Origin: Chimonanthus salicifolius | Taxonomy: Eukaryota > Streptophyta > Magnoliopsida > Laurales > Calycanthaceae | NCBI GenBank assembly: GCA_013350335.1 | Contig: CM023539.1 | Span: forward strand, 33,156,631 to 33,220,630 | Reading direction: 5' to 3' | DNA length: 64,000 nucleotides | The notes under the pieces: model-generated | Databases searched by the model: none | What the model was told of the DNA's origin: nothing | Seen by the model: the letters and a program-made list of their open reading frames with translations, nothing else | Program-made: the position numbers and the translations under genes | Part shown: piece after piece, positions 1 to 12,644 of the stretch | How positions within the stretch are numbered: the stretch's first letter is position 1 | Layout: the number at the start of each line of letters is the position of its first letter

Positions 1-1115
1 CAATTCGTCGATGCATAGATCGGGTGGTCTTTATATTTTCAAAATCGAGATACTTTAAGGGTTGAAGGTGCACATTCTATCTTGAAAAATTATATAGCTA
101 CATCTACTGGTGACCTAAATGTTGTTCGAAGAAAGATAGCCCATGTCATTGAAAATCAATTTGAAGAGTTCAAGATTCAATTCGAGGATGAAAAAATTCG
201 ATTTGCTCAAACTGTTTCTATTTATTTCTTTGATGAATTGAACGACAAAGTATCCCAATTTCCATTGAATGAGTTTACACGCAATATGTTATGCTTAGAA
301 ACAGTTCATTTTCACCCATTTGTACAAAAGAGTTTACAGCTTCAATTAGCCTACCTTGTGCACACAATGCAATGGATGGACAAGTTACATTTGGATGATA
401 TCCATTCACAATGGAGAATCGACTTGATTTCATTGGACGATTTGAATAATAAAGCAAATCGGCCTGGAGATGAATTAGATGTTCATTTTGAAGGCATTAA
501 GAACAAATATGGACATTTGTTTTCATATGATCAAAAGGTGCTATGAAATTATCTACAAAATCTTGTAATCGGTGATATGCCTATCAGTCACCCTATTATT
601 CAATAATCTAAAGGACGTCATACATGTTCAAAGAACTTAAAGGGTCAAACATCTACACGCCAAGATCTTTCTGCATTTGAGTACGTAGAGAATAAATTAA
701 ATGGAAGAAGATGCGGGGTATGAAAAAATATTGGTCATAATTCTAGAACATGTTCAAAGGGGCCTACTGCACACGCATCTTCGAGTGTAGACTTAAACGC
801 TTCGCCTTATGTAAATGATTCTCATGAATCACAAACAATGAGTTTGTCTCAAGTAAGTGCATATTCATATATTTTCTACAGTTATATTAAATTAATAAAG
901 ACTAACATATATTACTTTTCCACAGCCTGGTGGCACTTACAACTTATTTGATGAATCGACATATAACTGTTCTATGATGACCCAAGTAAGTTCTTGTCTT
1001 GTGTGGTGAAGTTTATATAATTTCTATATGTTCTAATGTGATTTTTCAAAATGTTGTACAGTGGTCTGGTGATCTTAGAGATACTGGCAATTTCCAACAT
1101 TGGTGGAATCAGTGA
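1..1115 (+). pseudogene. MULE (Mutator-like) transposase, 3' end, degenerate
   Basis: One reading frame runs from base 1 through the window edge with no frameshift but with four in-frame stops (16-18, 544-546, 604-606, 721-723). It contains the VEGAHSILK motif and following helical region typical of plant MULE/FAR1-like transposases, then near 712-755 a C-x2-C-x4-H-x4-C zinc knuckle whose second Cys codon is now TGA. Past the knuckle, GT/AG sites define two short introns (853-925 and 986-1061). Joining 852 to 926 and 985 to 1062 keeps the frame and ends at TGA 1113-1115, after a Trp-rich tail. The family moves MULE DNA transposons; this copy cannot encode a full protein. The 5' part lies outside the window. 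Family call is by motif memory. Confidence 0.72.
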
Positions 1116-2251
1116 AGATACCTGCAGCCTATCATGTTGAGCTTATTTATTGTACTAGAAATGTATTCATTTCAAGAAAGTTGAGCTAATTGAAGAAAAT
1201 GTACTCTATTCTACTCTATTCTTGTTTCCAGCTCATCTCTTCTGGATGTATTGTTGATCACGTTGTACTGAAACTGATCTTTATTATAGGGCTTGATTGT
1301 ATGAAGGAATTTTATTACAGTTTCTCATTTCTTTTCCCCTTTGTATATATGCTTTCAATGTGCATCTTATACACCTTTAAATAAAATTTTAGTTATCATC
1401 TCATATGTCAACAACAAAAAGAATATTGCAATAATATTAAACACTAACTTTACTTAATCTTCATAATTCCACAAAGCAAGTGACTGCAATCCATAAATGA
1501 ATAGGGAACAAGCATAAAATACTAGAGCTTTAGGTTTGGTGGTTCAAAGGAGGGTGATTGAATTTTAATATGCAGACTTTTCTTCAACGTTAGTGTATGC
1601 CATGATCATGTTAAATGGCTAAAATATGTCCCTAGCATCATTTAGTAAAATAATAATAATCTTCTTACCAAGGAACAACTCTTAAAGTATAGAGATTCTC
1701 TCCTTTTTCTCTAATGGATGATTCTTCAAATCACTGGCTGGTCATATTGTAAACAATGAACAAAATTACAGTGGTTGCAAAATGTACATGTTTCTACCAA
1801 AGCATCTTTCCAACTGTAAAATTTGAGAAGGCTAAGTTAATGACAAACTTACCAACTCTATCCAGAATCTATGATAGCAGAAGTTAAAATCAACTTGTGA
1901 AGTGCCCTGTTGAACTAAGAAAACCACTCTAGGTTTTGCCTTTAGGATGGCAATGATGTCCTCACACATTGCAATGTAATCTATTGATTGCCCTTGTATC
2001 TATTATGTCCCAATTATCTCATCTTGTTTCAAGTTTTTTAAGAGAGAATAATAAAATACTGTGCATGCTATTGTAATGCTTACTTCCAGAGCTTGATAAA
2101 TTTTTATTTACTTTTACATTTTAAATTCTTACGATTGTAATTTAAAAAAACAAAATATGTTCATTCAAAATATGAAATTTACAAAAATATCCCCCTTACA
2201 TATCAATATCAAAATATGAAAAGTACAAAATTTCTCCCCCTTCTTCATACA
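1116..2251. other. Unassigned AT-rich sequence
   Basis: No coding frame of substance, no terminal repeats and no RNA gene seen. It may contain the 3' flank of the MULE remnant, but no terminal inverted repeat was recognised. Confidence 0.5.
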
Positions 2252-3294
2252 TTAAATAGAAGAACAACTATCTGGAGTAGATGTAGAAGGTGCAAAAATA
2301 GGTACATCAACAGGTGCATCAACAGGTGCATCAAGTAGGTGCATCAACAACTGAAAAAGTCGGAGGAGTGGAGACAGAGGTGGAGCAGGTGCAGAAGAAG
2401 TTACATCAACAACAGGTACATGTGCAACAGACTGAGGTGGCTCCAATGGAACAAGTCCAGTCGCACGAGAAATAGAACTAGCTGACACCTGATGAACAAA
2501 TCCAATCGGACGAGAAGTGGAGTCAGAAGCTGCTGCAAATCCCGTCGAATGAGAAGTGGAGCCAGAAGCTACTATAAATCATGTCGGGCAAGATGGGGAC
2601 CCCAAAGGGGATGCAAATCCAGTCTGATGAGAAGGGGAGCCAGCTGCTGCAAATCCAGTCGGACGAAAAGTGGTGGCAAAAGTTTGAGCTGCAAATTTTG
2701 CAGCTACCCTTGATCGGAGTAAACCATCTTCTTCAAATACTAATTTTCTTTATATTCCCTGTGTTTGTGCTGTAAGCACAGACAACCTCAAAATATCTAC
2801 CATTTGATACTGCATATTATCCATCATTTGAGTAAATTGAGCAAATTTCTTACCCATTTTTTGTTCGAGAGCCGAAATGCTATCAAGAATTTGCTGATTG
2901 TTGATTCCAGTAGATAATTCTTGAGGAGGAGTCGGTGTCTCATGTGTCTCACGTGCCTCAGATGACTCAGGTGAACTTTGAACCTGAACTTCTAGTGTCT
3001 TAACAACTTTGGGAAGCCATTGTTCTTAACTGTGTTGAGGTAGAGTCCCATTTTTTTAAAAGTAGATGCGGCAAAATAATCATATCAGTCGATAGGTATT
3101 TTATCTTTAGGGGGAAGAGGGATTCCATATTTTTCAAAGAAGTGAGACAGAAAAACACCATAGGGAATACTACATTTTATCATCTTTCGGTAGGCTCGCA
3201 TGTGACTTATGATAATATAGGAGAGGAAGATTTGTTTACCGCTATGATACACAAAATGAGAAAGACATCGAACCAGGTCACACCAAATCTACTT
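2252..3294 (-). pseudogene. 'Putative plant transposon protein' gene, C-terminal half
   Basis: On the minus strand a degenerate frame reads HFVYHSGKQIFLSYIII, then SIPYGVFLSHFFEKYGIPL, which matches the late part of the plant domain called 'putative plant transposon protein' found in LTR-type elements. Several stops follow (one right after the KIPID motif). The tail, about 2715-2490, is an imperfect repeat of about 13 residues with consensus TGFAAAGS, followed by a Pro/Ala/Ser-rich end whose last open stretch is 2488-2252. The matching N-terminal half lies at 12645-12983, on the far side of an inserted LTR element, so this is one gene split by insertion. Some 60-90 residues between the halves appear lost. 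Function of the family is unknown to me. Confidence 0.5.
2490..2715 (-). repeat. Coding minisatellite, about 39 bp unit
   Basis: About five imperfect units containing a form of GTCGGACGAGAAGTGGAG. Read on the minus strand they give roughly 13-residue units around TGFAAAGS, the low-complexity tail of the neighbouring transposon protein. Confidence 0.55.
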
Positions 3295-6200
3295 GATGCT
3301 TGTGCGCAATGTGTATAATGAGATAATCAATATGCAAAGTGATGTGTGTTAAGAGGAGTACTTAAATACTAAATACAAACACACATAGATCAAACACCAC
3401 AAGACCAATTTAAAGTGATTTCGTTAGCCAACCTACATCCAATGTTAGGACTCGCTACCCCTTGAGCTATCCCCAAAATCCACTAAGTGGAGACTTACAC
3501 CCTCATAATTAGAGTAGGAATTCGACCTCACTCAATCGGCTGAGAATTTCACCCACCACTGTCGAATAAGAATTTCACCTATCCATTTGGACCGGAGTTC
3601 CACCCACCTCTGTGCTGGAGACATCACTCCATAATTTTTTTATAGTGGTTCTGGGGTACCACCTCTTGTTCGACTTCGAAACAAAGGTCTAAAATAAAAT
3701 TAAAACCAATAAATACTTGCCTTTAAAGCTCTTTCTTCAAATGTGTGCTTCTTCGAGATCCCATCTATGTATGCCGACACTCCCCTTTATAGTCGGTGTT
3801 TATCAACCACAGTCCAAGGTGTCAAGGAAAGTGGTTCTACCAAAGGTTTCCTCGTTTATGGTTATCTCCTTTTCACTTTCAAACTCAATCCTCAAATTGG
3901 TTGTTTATGAGTTTTCATCCTTCCTCTCTCTCTCTCTCTCTCACAACTCAATCCATTTGATTGGTTGTATTTGATTCACTTAGTGTAAGCACGAGAGAAA
4001 GAGTGATCCTTCTGTTGGCCCTTGTTAAGCTCCTTGATAAAGATGAAGGTCTAACTAATTAGCCTGAAGGATACCAACTGGTTGCATAAAGGTTGGTTTA
4101 TATAGTGAAGGCTTCCAGTTGTAGTAACGCCAATATACCGATAGGTCGATCGCTAGAAATGTTACCGTTACAATTCCGACCGTTGTGCAGTAAGTGCACT
4201 CCCAAATGTAATATTCTTTCTCGGTCAACATGTCGTTGATGGGTCGACACTTATGGTACCTAGGGGTCAATTCATACGAGAGGCTCGTTCTAATGCAAAA
4301 CATGTTTAACAGTAGTTTCAACTTAGAAACCTGTTACTTAGAATGACTTGTCGCCCATTACCAAAGGGTCGGTCCTGGTACTCTCGATCAGTCTTTGATT
4401 GCCAATATGTTTGTTTCTTCGAGAGTCCACATGAGTTCAAAGTATTAGAAGTCAAGATCTTGATCGAGGAGTCGTTGACCACGAGGGGTCGGTGCATACG
4501 AGACTCTCTATCAGAGGCATACCTAGAATCACAGTTCAATGTTCCAGAACCAATGTCATTCGTGCCGATCAGTCTTTGACCACGATGGGTCGATTCTGAC
4601 TCACCGATGGGTCAGTGAGATAGACTAGTCGTGTTGACAGTGAATATAATTCATATTTTCAAATTTGCTTCACTGTCAAACATGTTGTGCCAACTTTAAA
4701 TTTGTAACTCGCAAGTGCACGAATCGAATTGGAGTATAGAGATATGCAAGTGCGAGGTCGAACCCATAGAGACTTGATTTAGAATGAATGGAAAAATAAA
4801 TTAAAAAGCCTAACAATTTAACCTTAACCTAGTTAACACTTTTTATAGAGGATGGTTGAATTAAACATGCAAAATTAAAATAAAACAACTAAAATAGAGA
4901 TTAAATAAAGTAAGAGAAATTACTAAGGTATCGGATTCTACCACCATTAAATCTATAATCTTCTAATTATTTATTTATTAATTCCCAAGTTTTAAAGATT
5001 TAAACATTTGAGCACGTTAATATGGTGTTCAAAGATTGATTTTCCTTTGCTTAAAAATGTAAATTCTAAGTATTCAATGTATCCAATCTTAACTCAAAAG
5101 ACAATGGATCAAAGGGATTAATCTAAGCATCCAATGAATCAAAGGGTTTTACTTTTAAATTAATTTAAACGCCAAGAAATGATAAATCAAATACTAATAT
5201 TAACTGCCACAAATACATCATATTAGTGGTGAAAATAATTAACATCTAATTAATCTAATGAAGCACAAATCATAAATAATTGAACACACATTTAGAAATT
5301 AAATAAACAAATAAAAGAACATTATTTCATTAATGGGGTTTCATCCTTAACCTTGTAAAAGAAATTAGCCGGACATCATAAAATTAAAACAAAATAGATG
5401 GAAAAATAAAACCCAAGCCATTGTCGGAGATACCGAGCCTTAGCCGTAATCCCTCTCTGATCCATCCGTTCCTTCTCCACTATCCGTCCGGTTTTGCTGT
5501 GCTGCAAAGCCTAAGTTTGAATCCTTCTCAATGGGGTTGGGCTGGTATTTATAAGAGGAGAGAGGTAAGAACCAATGGCCAGGATCGATTTCATGTAAAA
5601 GGCAAGAATATGTGGAAGGTTGAGATCGCATGGCTCATTGTGGAAAGGAAGCAAAATGAAGGCTTAGATTGCATGAGTTATAGATGGAAATGACACATGT
5701 AAGGTCGATAAAGCATTGTCTAAGAATGAAGTAAAACAAAAGAGGAAAGGAGGTGGCGTGGGTAAAATGATCAGCCAATGGATGGCCGACCATGGATAAG
5801 GCTTGCGGAGGGTCAGCCAAGTGCTGCTGAGTCAACAGGTAACTTGGTTTTGATAGCTTATACGAATGGGATTTCTTCTCCTATGCTTGTTCTATTCTCA
5901 GACCACCAATCCAACTCCTCTTGTCATTCCTTGACTACTTTTGTATTTCGGTGCTTCAAGAAATCTGTTGTATAAACAAAAGAGTTGCTGCTTGCTGTTG
6001 TCATCTTCTTGGAACACTAGCTTCTCAAAAAGTTGCTAACGATTATGTTGCCTTGTTTGCTTGCAAATCGCTGATTCTAATGTTGCTGCCTCACTGATTC
6101 GGAGCACAAATCAGATCTGTGTACAGCTCATGTTCACTTGACAATTGCATGGTGACACAACCAAAGAAAGGAAAAGAAAAAAACTTGGAAAATACACAGG

Positions 6201-7087
6201 CTATAAGAGATATCAAATGTTGTTTCTGCAGAAAACTTGTTCCAAAACAGTCCTCCTACCGTCCTCCTGCCGTCCTAATTCTTATTCTGCAATACAGAAC
6301 TATAAACAGTCCCAGTTTTACCATTCGAGACTCATCATTTCTCATCCTGAATCCGTCCTAACTCGTCATTTCTCATCCTGAATCCGTCCTAACTCGTCAT
6401 CTCTACTGTACAATCTTTTAAAGAAGAAATAAAAGAGAAACTTGTAATGCTTTGACTGCTTGGTTTGTGCCCTCTGCATCTTCTTCTCTTTATTTCTATC
6501 TCTCTATCACTGCATATTGTTGTCTTTTTCTTTTTCCAATCACCATTGCACAAAAACTGTTGTTGTATGATTTCTTTTATGCTCGACAACTTCCTTCTGC
6601 TTGTTGTCCGGTTCCTTGCTGATGTTTGCAAAGCTTATCTTCTCTCCATCAACCCGAACACTAGTTCAAGCTGAGAAAACTTGTCAATTCCACCTAATTA
6701 AGCCAGCTTTGGGTCTAGAAAGTTCCCCAACCTAAAACCCATAAAACACATTAATTAGATAAAATTAATTAATATGAGCTACTGACAAATATAAATTTAG
6801 AAGTAAAATAGGTAATGATTTTGCATTTATCAAAGCATCCTTACTAGACTTTTTATGATTTAATCATTTGTTCTTATTATCCTAGGAATATTCCTCTCTA
6901 AGGTGTGGGTACCACCTAAAGTTATCTATGGCCATAATACCTGTTTTGTGATTGCCATAACGATGTGTTTAAATCTGGTGGAGTGTGATCTTTACTCTTG
7001 ATCATCTTGGGTATTCAAACTTCCGGACAAGTGCTTCTTTCTAAGTCATGGAATTGACAAACTTAGGGTCTTGGCCAAGCCATGGCA
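3295..7087 (-). mobile_element. Left (3') LTR of non-autonomous LTR element, 5'-truncated on the map and interrupted
   Basis: 3295-4682 plus 6838-7087 align base by base with 11006-12644, its partner LTR. The LTR starts on the minus strand at TGCCATGG (7087), directly after a polypurine tract. Its other end is missing: homology stops at 3295, about 235 bp short, where transposon-protein sequence begins. A solo LTR sits at 4683-6832. The LTR carries palindromic ACCGA/TCGGT motifs and a (CT)n run at 3931-3950. Confidence 0.7.
4683..6832 (-). mobile_element. Solo LTR, family beginning TGATAAATGC
   Basis: The minus strand begins TGATAAATGC and ends GGCACAACA, so the ends are TG and CA. Flanks are AAACA (4678-4682) and AAGCA (6833-6837), a 5-bp target duplication with one change; the empty-site sequence TCAAGCAT is present in the partner LTR near 12430. 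A second, longer-context copy is at 53769-55587. No internal region is present, so it is a solo LTR left by recombination. No ORF of interest inside. Confidence 0.75.
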
Positions 7088-7090
7088 CTA

Positions 7091-7118
7091 ACAATCTCCC
7101 CCTTTGTCAATTTTGTGA
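7091..7118 (-). other. Polypurine tract of the non-autonomous element
   Basis: Minus strand TTGACAAAGGGGGAGATTG just upstream of the LTR start at 7087. This form is common before 3' LTRs of plant copia-type elements. Confidence 0.65.
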
Positions 7119-8233
7119 CAAAACCTAAAACTAATCCATTTACAATCCCACCCTTATTACAACATATTTGAATACAAAAATATTACATTGATTATATGTA
7201 CATATTCAAATGGAAAGCAAGACTATGGTATTCACATATTCTTATTCAGCTTGCTTCATTTCATTTTCTTGTTCAAGTACATAAGCAAGCAACAATAGAA
7301 AATGGTTAGAGCGTTAGTCCCAAAAAATAAATATTCATTCATGGACTAAATAAGATTTCTTTTTAAGTTCCATCATACTTCCTGATTTCCTAGTGACCAA
7401 CACTACCCATAGCTTATCCAAGCTATCAGTGTTGCGAAAATTACTCCCCCAATCTTCTTTGATTTTGATCTCTCAAAGTCCAAGTATAGACATTCTCCCT
7501 ATATCCATTGGCTTTGATGTCTTCTAGCTTCTACTAATTTCTTCTCCATTTTATCATTCAATTGACAAAGATTAGTAGGCAGACATCGAGATTTAAGCAC
7601 TCCCCCATGCTTCTTCGCATTTAGTGCTTGACTAGGTTTTACTTAAACTCATGGTTTTCCCTTTTGGTTTAATGTACATTTCTCGTGTATCAATATTACT
7701 TTGTCCCTGCACAAACTAAGATCTCAGCTTTGCTGATTTCTTCTATGAGTGGAGCAGTTGTCCTAGCATTCCTAGAGTCTTTCTCCCCCATTCTCCAAGC
7801 TGTCTCCCTCAGCTTTCTAGACCAGTTCCCCCATAAACTTAGCTGCCTCTAAGTTTATTTTTCTCCAAACTTTCTGTTAAAGCTCTCATTAATCGTCCTC
7901 CTCATAGTGTCATTGCCAGTGACAGGTGCTAATTAACATATATTTTGTGCTTCCCCATTCTCCAAAATATGTGTAATTTCACAGCCAGATTTTTTTCTCC
8001 CTAACATGACAATACAAAACTAATTTATCCAAACCTGCATGTTAGTCTATTTAACAAAATACCATGCTAAATATAGATATGAGATATAAGCAATATACAC
8101 ATCGTACTAAAACATATCATTTCATTCATGAGAAATTGGTACATATGGTTAAGGAGGGAGTCACATGGATGCTTAGACAAAAATATCAACATATTTTTTC
8201 CAAAATATATAATATGATTCATGAAAAATTATT

Positions 8234-8790
8234 TTATGCCGATCCATCCGGAGGAGGAGATGCTGGAGGAGAAGAGGATTTTCGTCGGTTACTCTTTTTG
8301 AATCCTTCCATGAATGTGGAGAGATTTTGAATTGATTCATTCATGGAGGTTGCAAAGTCTCCAATCTTTCTTTCCAACTCCCGACGTTTTTCAAGGAAGC
8401 GGAAGGTTCTTTTTATAAGATCTCTATTCCATTTGGTTTTAGCTTCTTCCATTTCCTCTTTTCTTTTCTCCTCTCTTTCCTTACTAGTAGCAGGTCTCCT
8501 ACCAGGTGTCTCCTCATCACTGCATGATTCTGCTGGAGGAGTGAGATCCTTTCTACCTTTCCCTTTTTCCACTCACTTCTTCTACACTTGCTTTAGCCGA
8601 AAGTGTAGGTTCCTTAATAATCACTCCCCTAGGCTTTCTGGTTAGGGGTGAGGGTGATTTTTTCTTGTGAGATTTCCTTATGAGGATCTTGACCCAATGT
8701 CCTATAGTGTTTAGGAGAGACGATGATTCTTCTTGAAGCCACTTAGATTTTTAGGTGGCATGATCACTCTCAGAATCAGAGGACACAATA
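8234..8790 (-). pseudogene. Gag-like charged protein remnant
   Basis: The last part is an open frame of 112 codons (8572-8234) rich in Lys, Glu and Arg, with a likely coiled coil (repeated EEKRKEEMEEAK-type segments), then a Ser/Pro-rich end PPASPPPDGSA. Upstream, to about 8790, related but broken frames encode an acidic N-terminal part (SSDSESD) and a basic Ser/Pro stretch, with at least one stop and a frame change. It occupies the position expected for the single coding region of this non-autonomous LTR element. It may correspond to the tail or N-terminus of a gag-like protein, but I cannot name a domain. Confidence 0.4.
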
Positions 8791-9190
8791 ATGACTGTGG
8801 ACTTGTCCTTTTTCATTATTCAACTACTGGAGATGAAAAGAACAGAAACCCTCTATTTTTTTGGTGAGATTTCGCTTCGGGAGGTCCTAACGGCTGACCT
8901 AGGGCATGGGAGGAGAAGAGGAAATCGCAGAGCATCAGTGAGAAAGAAAACGATAATTTTGAAATGTCTATCGTTTTCGTAGAAAGAGACATTTTTAACT
9001 TACTCTTTCTGATTCACCAACCAGTCGTGACCAATGACCTGTCTGTGTCGATATTTCGATATATACCGACCTGTCTCCCTTTACGATTTTCTCCCTTTCA
9101 GACAATGTTCTGAATTCCAACAGTACCGACCTGTCTGTACCTCCGACTAGTCTATCCTTCAACCTGGGTTATGAATGAAGATTTGATTTT

Positions 9191-9212
9191 TGTGTGTGTG
9201 TGTGTGTGTGTG
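9191..9212. repeat. (TG)11 microsatellite
   Basis: Perfect TG dinucleotide run inside the element interior; it produces spurious Cys/Val open frames. Confidence 0.95.
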
Positions 9213-10756
9213 TTTGTGATGTTCATAGTTCTTCAAGCTTTGCTTATACACCTTTTAATGCCAGTGATGATACATACATTTACACCGTATTTGTGCCATT
9301 TGAAGATTCGATTCACCCTTCTAAAAGTAGGTACAAACCATGGATTACGGATCTCTTTTCTAGATCCAAATCAATCCAAGATTCTTGGACACATTTAGTT
9401 CACCAAGTTAAGTATATTATCCAAGTGTGTGATGTCATGAGATGCGGCATTTTCAGGTCTTAGCAAGGCAAGATATTTATGAACATAATTCATTCCACAT
9501 AATTTACAGATTGATGTACATAGGAATGAGACTCAAAGAACATTAGTTATACATTCATTTCCTGATTTAAGTACTGATCAACCATACATGAATGAGGTAT
9601 AACCCTACACACACAGCTCGTATGCATTTTATCATGTTATTACCAACAATATGATGAAATATTTTATCATGTCATTTTACTTTTGGTTGGTCACACCAAA
9701 ACAAAATATCACATTAATCGACATAGAGCACGTTTCATTCCACATGGGATTCATAAGTTTTAGAGCCTTGGAATGAAACGACATTGTTTATGTGTATTAA
9801 ACTAGTTTTAATCACATACATACCCTATACATGAGGTAATGCACACATTGCATTCATTTCCTAAGGATGCACAAATCATATGACATATGAAATGAAATGA
9901 GATAAGTATAGTCCAATACAAGAGCTCATACCAACATGTACAGACAAGTATCTTGTATAAAATTAAGCCAACAATCAAACAAGAACATGGATTAAAAATA
10001 AGATACATGATGATTCCAAAACATATTTCAAATGTGGTACCAACAGTGGTATCCCTTAACACATTTGAACCTAACATTGTGAGACTTGGAATCTAAGTTC
10101 ACAATTCCGTGATGGCCTTTTGTCAAATCGGGTTTTAGCCATGGGTACCTTCCCATTTGATCTTATGGTTCCACATTCCAGATTTTGTACCATGATGTTG
10201 GTCTCTAAAACATCTCGGTACATGGCCTTATAGGATACTTGGAGGTTACTACCTTCTTTAAGTTCCTTCTTCGGTCTTCTTCTTCTCTTAGAGGATACAG
10301 TTGGACTTTTTCAATGGATGAAATTAACCAATCACCTATATTTTCAGCTCACAAATTTATTGATAGGTGATGATATCCATTGGGCTATAAGAGACAATTT
10401 TCAGTGGATTCTTTGAGCCTCTTTTGTTGTTTCATGTCTTTTAAATATTTTGGCAGCAACACTGATAAATGCTACATATGTTTGGTTTTTATGCATAGCC
10501 TATTCATCACTTGTCCAAGCAGTTTTGGTCTTTGGGCTGAGTGGTCATAGAATTTGAAAGTTTACCCAATACTTCTTCCATAGGCACAGACCACTTTCTA
10601 TTCACCTATTTCCAACTATGTTTTATGATGAAAACATTTATAGTTCATTCCATTTTTCATAAAAAACAGAGACTTGGAAATATCAAGGCTTTCTCTTATA
10701 GCCATTGTTCTAGCACAAATCAACTCGGATGGTTAAATCCTTTCTCAAGAGAACCA

Positions 10757-10769
10757 GGCTCTGATACCA
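10757..10769 (-). other. Primer-binding site, initiator-Met tRNA type
   Basis: Plus strand GGCTCTGATACCA, i.e. TGGTATCAGAGCC on the element strand, two bases from the LTR end CTTTCA at 10772. Confidence 0.8.
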
Positions 10770-10826
10770 ATTGAAAGTTCCCATTTTTCAATGTGCTAGA
10801 ACATCGTGATTGACCCCAGAGATTGT

Positions 10827-10854
10827 GGGGGGGGGGGGGGGGGGGGGGGGGGGG
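10827..10854. repeat. Homopolymer of 28 G
   Basis: Uninterrupted G run inside the right LTR, at a place where related LTRs usually have a short G run before GGTGAATAGG. The partner LTR is truncated before this point. Confidence 0.95.
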
Positions 10855-11829
10855 TGCTGAATAGGTCAATCCCATTTTTCATGGTGTTTACAAATTTCTT
10901 GATTTAAAATGCAGCAGAATGTTTGTCAAGAGATTTCTTTAGTGTGATAATTTCATTAAGCGATCACACTAAAATTATGACCCTTTACATAAACTTTGAT
11001 TATCAATGCTTGTGGACAATGTGTATAATGAGATAATCAATAAGCAAAATGATGTGAGTTAAGAAGAATACTTAAATACTAAATACAAACACACATAGAT
11101 CAAACACCACAAGACCAATTTAAAGTGGTTCGGTTAGCCAACCTACATCCACTGTTAGAACTCGCTCAACCTTGAGCTATCCCCAAAATCCACTAAGTGG
11201 GGACTTACACCCTCACAAGTAGAGTAGGAATTCTACCTCACTCAATCGACTGGGAATTTCACCTACCACTATCGAATAGGAATTCCACATATCCATTTGG
11301 CCGAGAGTTCCACCCACCTCTGTGCCGGAGACACCGCTCTATAATTTCTTATAGTGGTTCTGGGGTACCTCTCCTTTATCCACTTCGGAACAAAAGTTTT
11401 AAATAAAATTAAAACCATGAAGCACTTGCCTTTAAAGTTCTTTCTTCTGATGTGTGTTTCTTCGAGATCTCACCCATGTATGCCGACACTCCCACTTGTA
11501 GCCATCGTTTAGTAATCACAGTCCAGAGTATCAAGGAAACTATTTCTACCAAATGTCTTCTAGTTTATGGTTTTCTCCTTCTCACTTTGAAGCTCAATCT
11601 TCAAATTGGTTGTTTATGAGTTTTCATCCTTCCTCTCTCTTTCACAACTCAGTCCATTTGATTGGTTGCATTTGATTCCCCTAGTGTAAGAACGAGAGAG
11701 AGAGTGATCATTTTGTTGGCCCTTGTTAAGCTCACTGATATAGATGAGGGTCCAACTGATCCATCCGAAGGATACCAACTAGTTGTATAAATGTTGTTTT
11801 ATATAGTGAAGGCAACCAGTTGTTGTAAC

Positions 11830-12380
11830 AGTAATGTACCGATAGGTCGGTCGCACCGAGGGGTCGGTGACTAGAAATGTTATTGTTACAATTCCGACCG
11901 TTATGCATTAAGTGCACTCCCAACAGTAATATTCTTTCTCGGTCGACATGTCGTTTGTCGTCGATGGGTCAACACTTATAGTACCGAGGGGTTGGCCCAT
12001 ACGAGAGGCTTGTTCTGGTTCAAAACATGCTTACATTAGTTTTAGCTTAGAAATTTGATCCCTAGAACAACATGTTGCCTATTATCGACGGGTCGGTCCT
12101 GGTACTCTCGATCGGTTTTTGGTTGCCGATATGTCAGTTTCTTCGAAAGTCCGCATGAGTTCAAGTTTCAGAACTCAAGATCTTGATCGAGGATTCATGG
12201 ACCACGAGGGGTCGTTTCAACCTTTCACCGAGGGGTCGGTGGATACGAGACTTTCGATCAAAGGCATACCTAGAATGACAGGTCAATGTTCCATAACCTA
12301 TGTCATTCGAGTAGACCAGTCTTTGACTACGATGGGTCGATCCTAACTATACCGAGGGGTCGGTAGATAGACTGGTTATG
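11830..12380. repeat. Array of ACCGA/TCGGT palindromes
   Basis: Repeated units such as ACCGAGGGGTCGGT and CGATGGGTCGAT occur about ten times. Each forms a 5-bp arm with a 4-base spacer. Counterparts occur in the left LTR at about 4130-4620. Confidence 0.65.
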
Positions 12381-12644
12381 CTGACAGTGAACATAATTCA
12401 TATTTCTATATTTGCTTCTATTTCATTGTCAAGCATTCTCACTAGGCTTTTTTTTATGATTTAACCATTTATTCTTCTAAGCATAGGGATAGTCCTCTCT
12501 AAGGTGTGATTTCCATAAGGATGAGTTTAAATCCAGTGGAGAATGATCTTTACTTTTGATCATCTTGGGTCTTCAAGCTTCCGGTAAATGCTTATTTCCG
12601 AGTCATCGAATTGAGAAACTTAGGGTTTTGGCTAAGCTGAGCCA

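Larger units (their letters stand above)
7088..10771 (-). mobile_element. Interior of the non-autonomous LTR element
   Basis: Bounded on the minus strand by a primer-binding site at 10757-10769, matching TGGTATCAGAGCC (initiator Met tRNA type), and a polypurine tract ending in AAAGGGGGAGATTGTTAG next to 7087. The 3.7 kb between them has no RT, RNase H or integrase in any frame that I can see; only a decayed gag-like frame at 8234-8790. This is the layout of a large retrotransposon derivative that depends on other elements' enzymes. Confidence 0.65.
10772..12644 (-). mobile_element. Right (5') LTR of the non-autonomous element
   Basis: 1873 bp; on the minus strand it starts TGGCTCAG and ends CTTTCA next to the primer-binding site. 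It aligns with the left LTR along 11006-12644. It contains a 28-G homopolymer (10827-10854) and, at 11830-12380, about ten short palindromes built from ACCGA and TCGGT. It is inserted in the transposon-protein gene whose N-terminal half ends at 12645. Confidence 0.72.

Noticed and set aside
8064..8330. 88-codon plus-strand frame
   Set aside because: Antisense to the gag-like frame at 8234-8572 and AT-rich before it; no domain or supporting signal.
9171..9463. Two overlapping frames starting with CVCVCV or MCVCVC peptides
   Set aside because: Produced by the (TG)11 run; the rest shows no domain.
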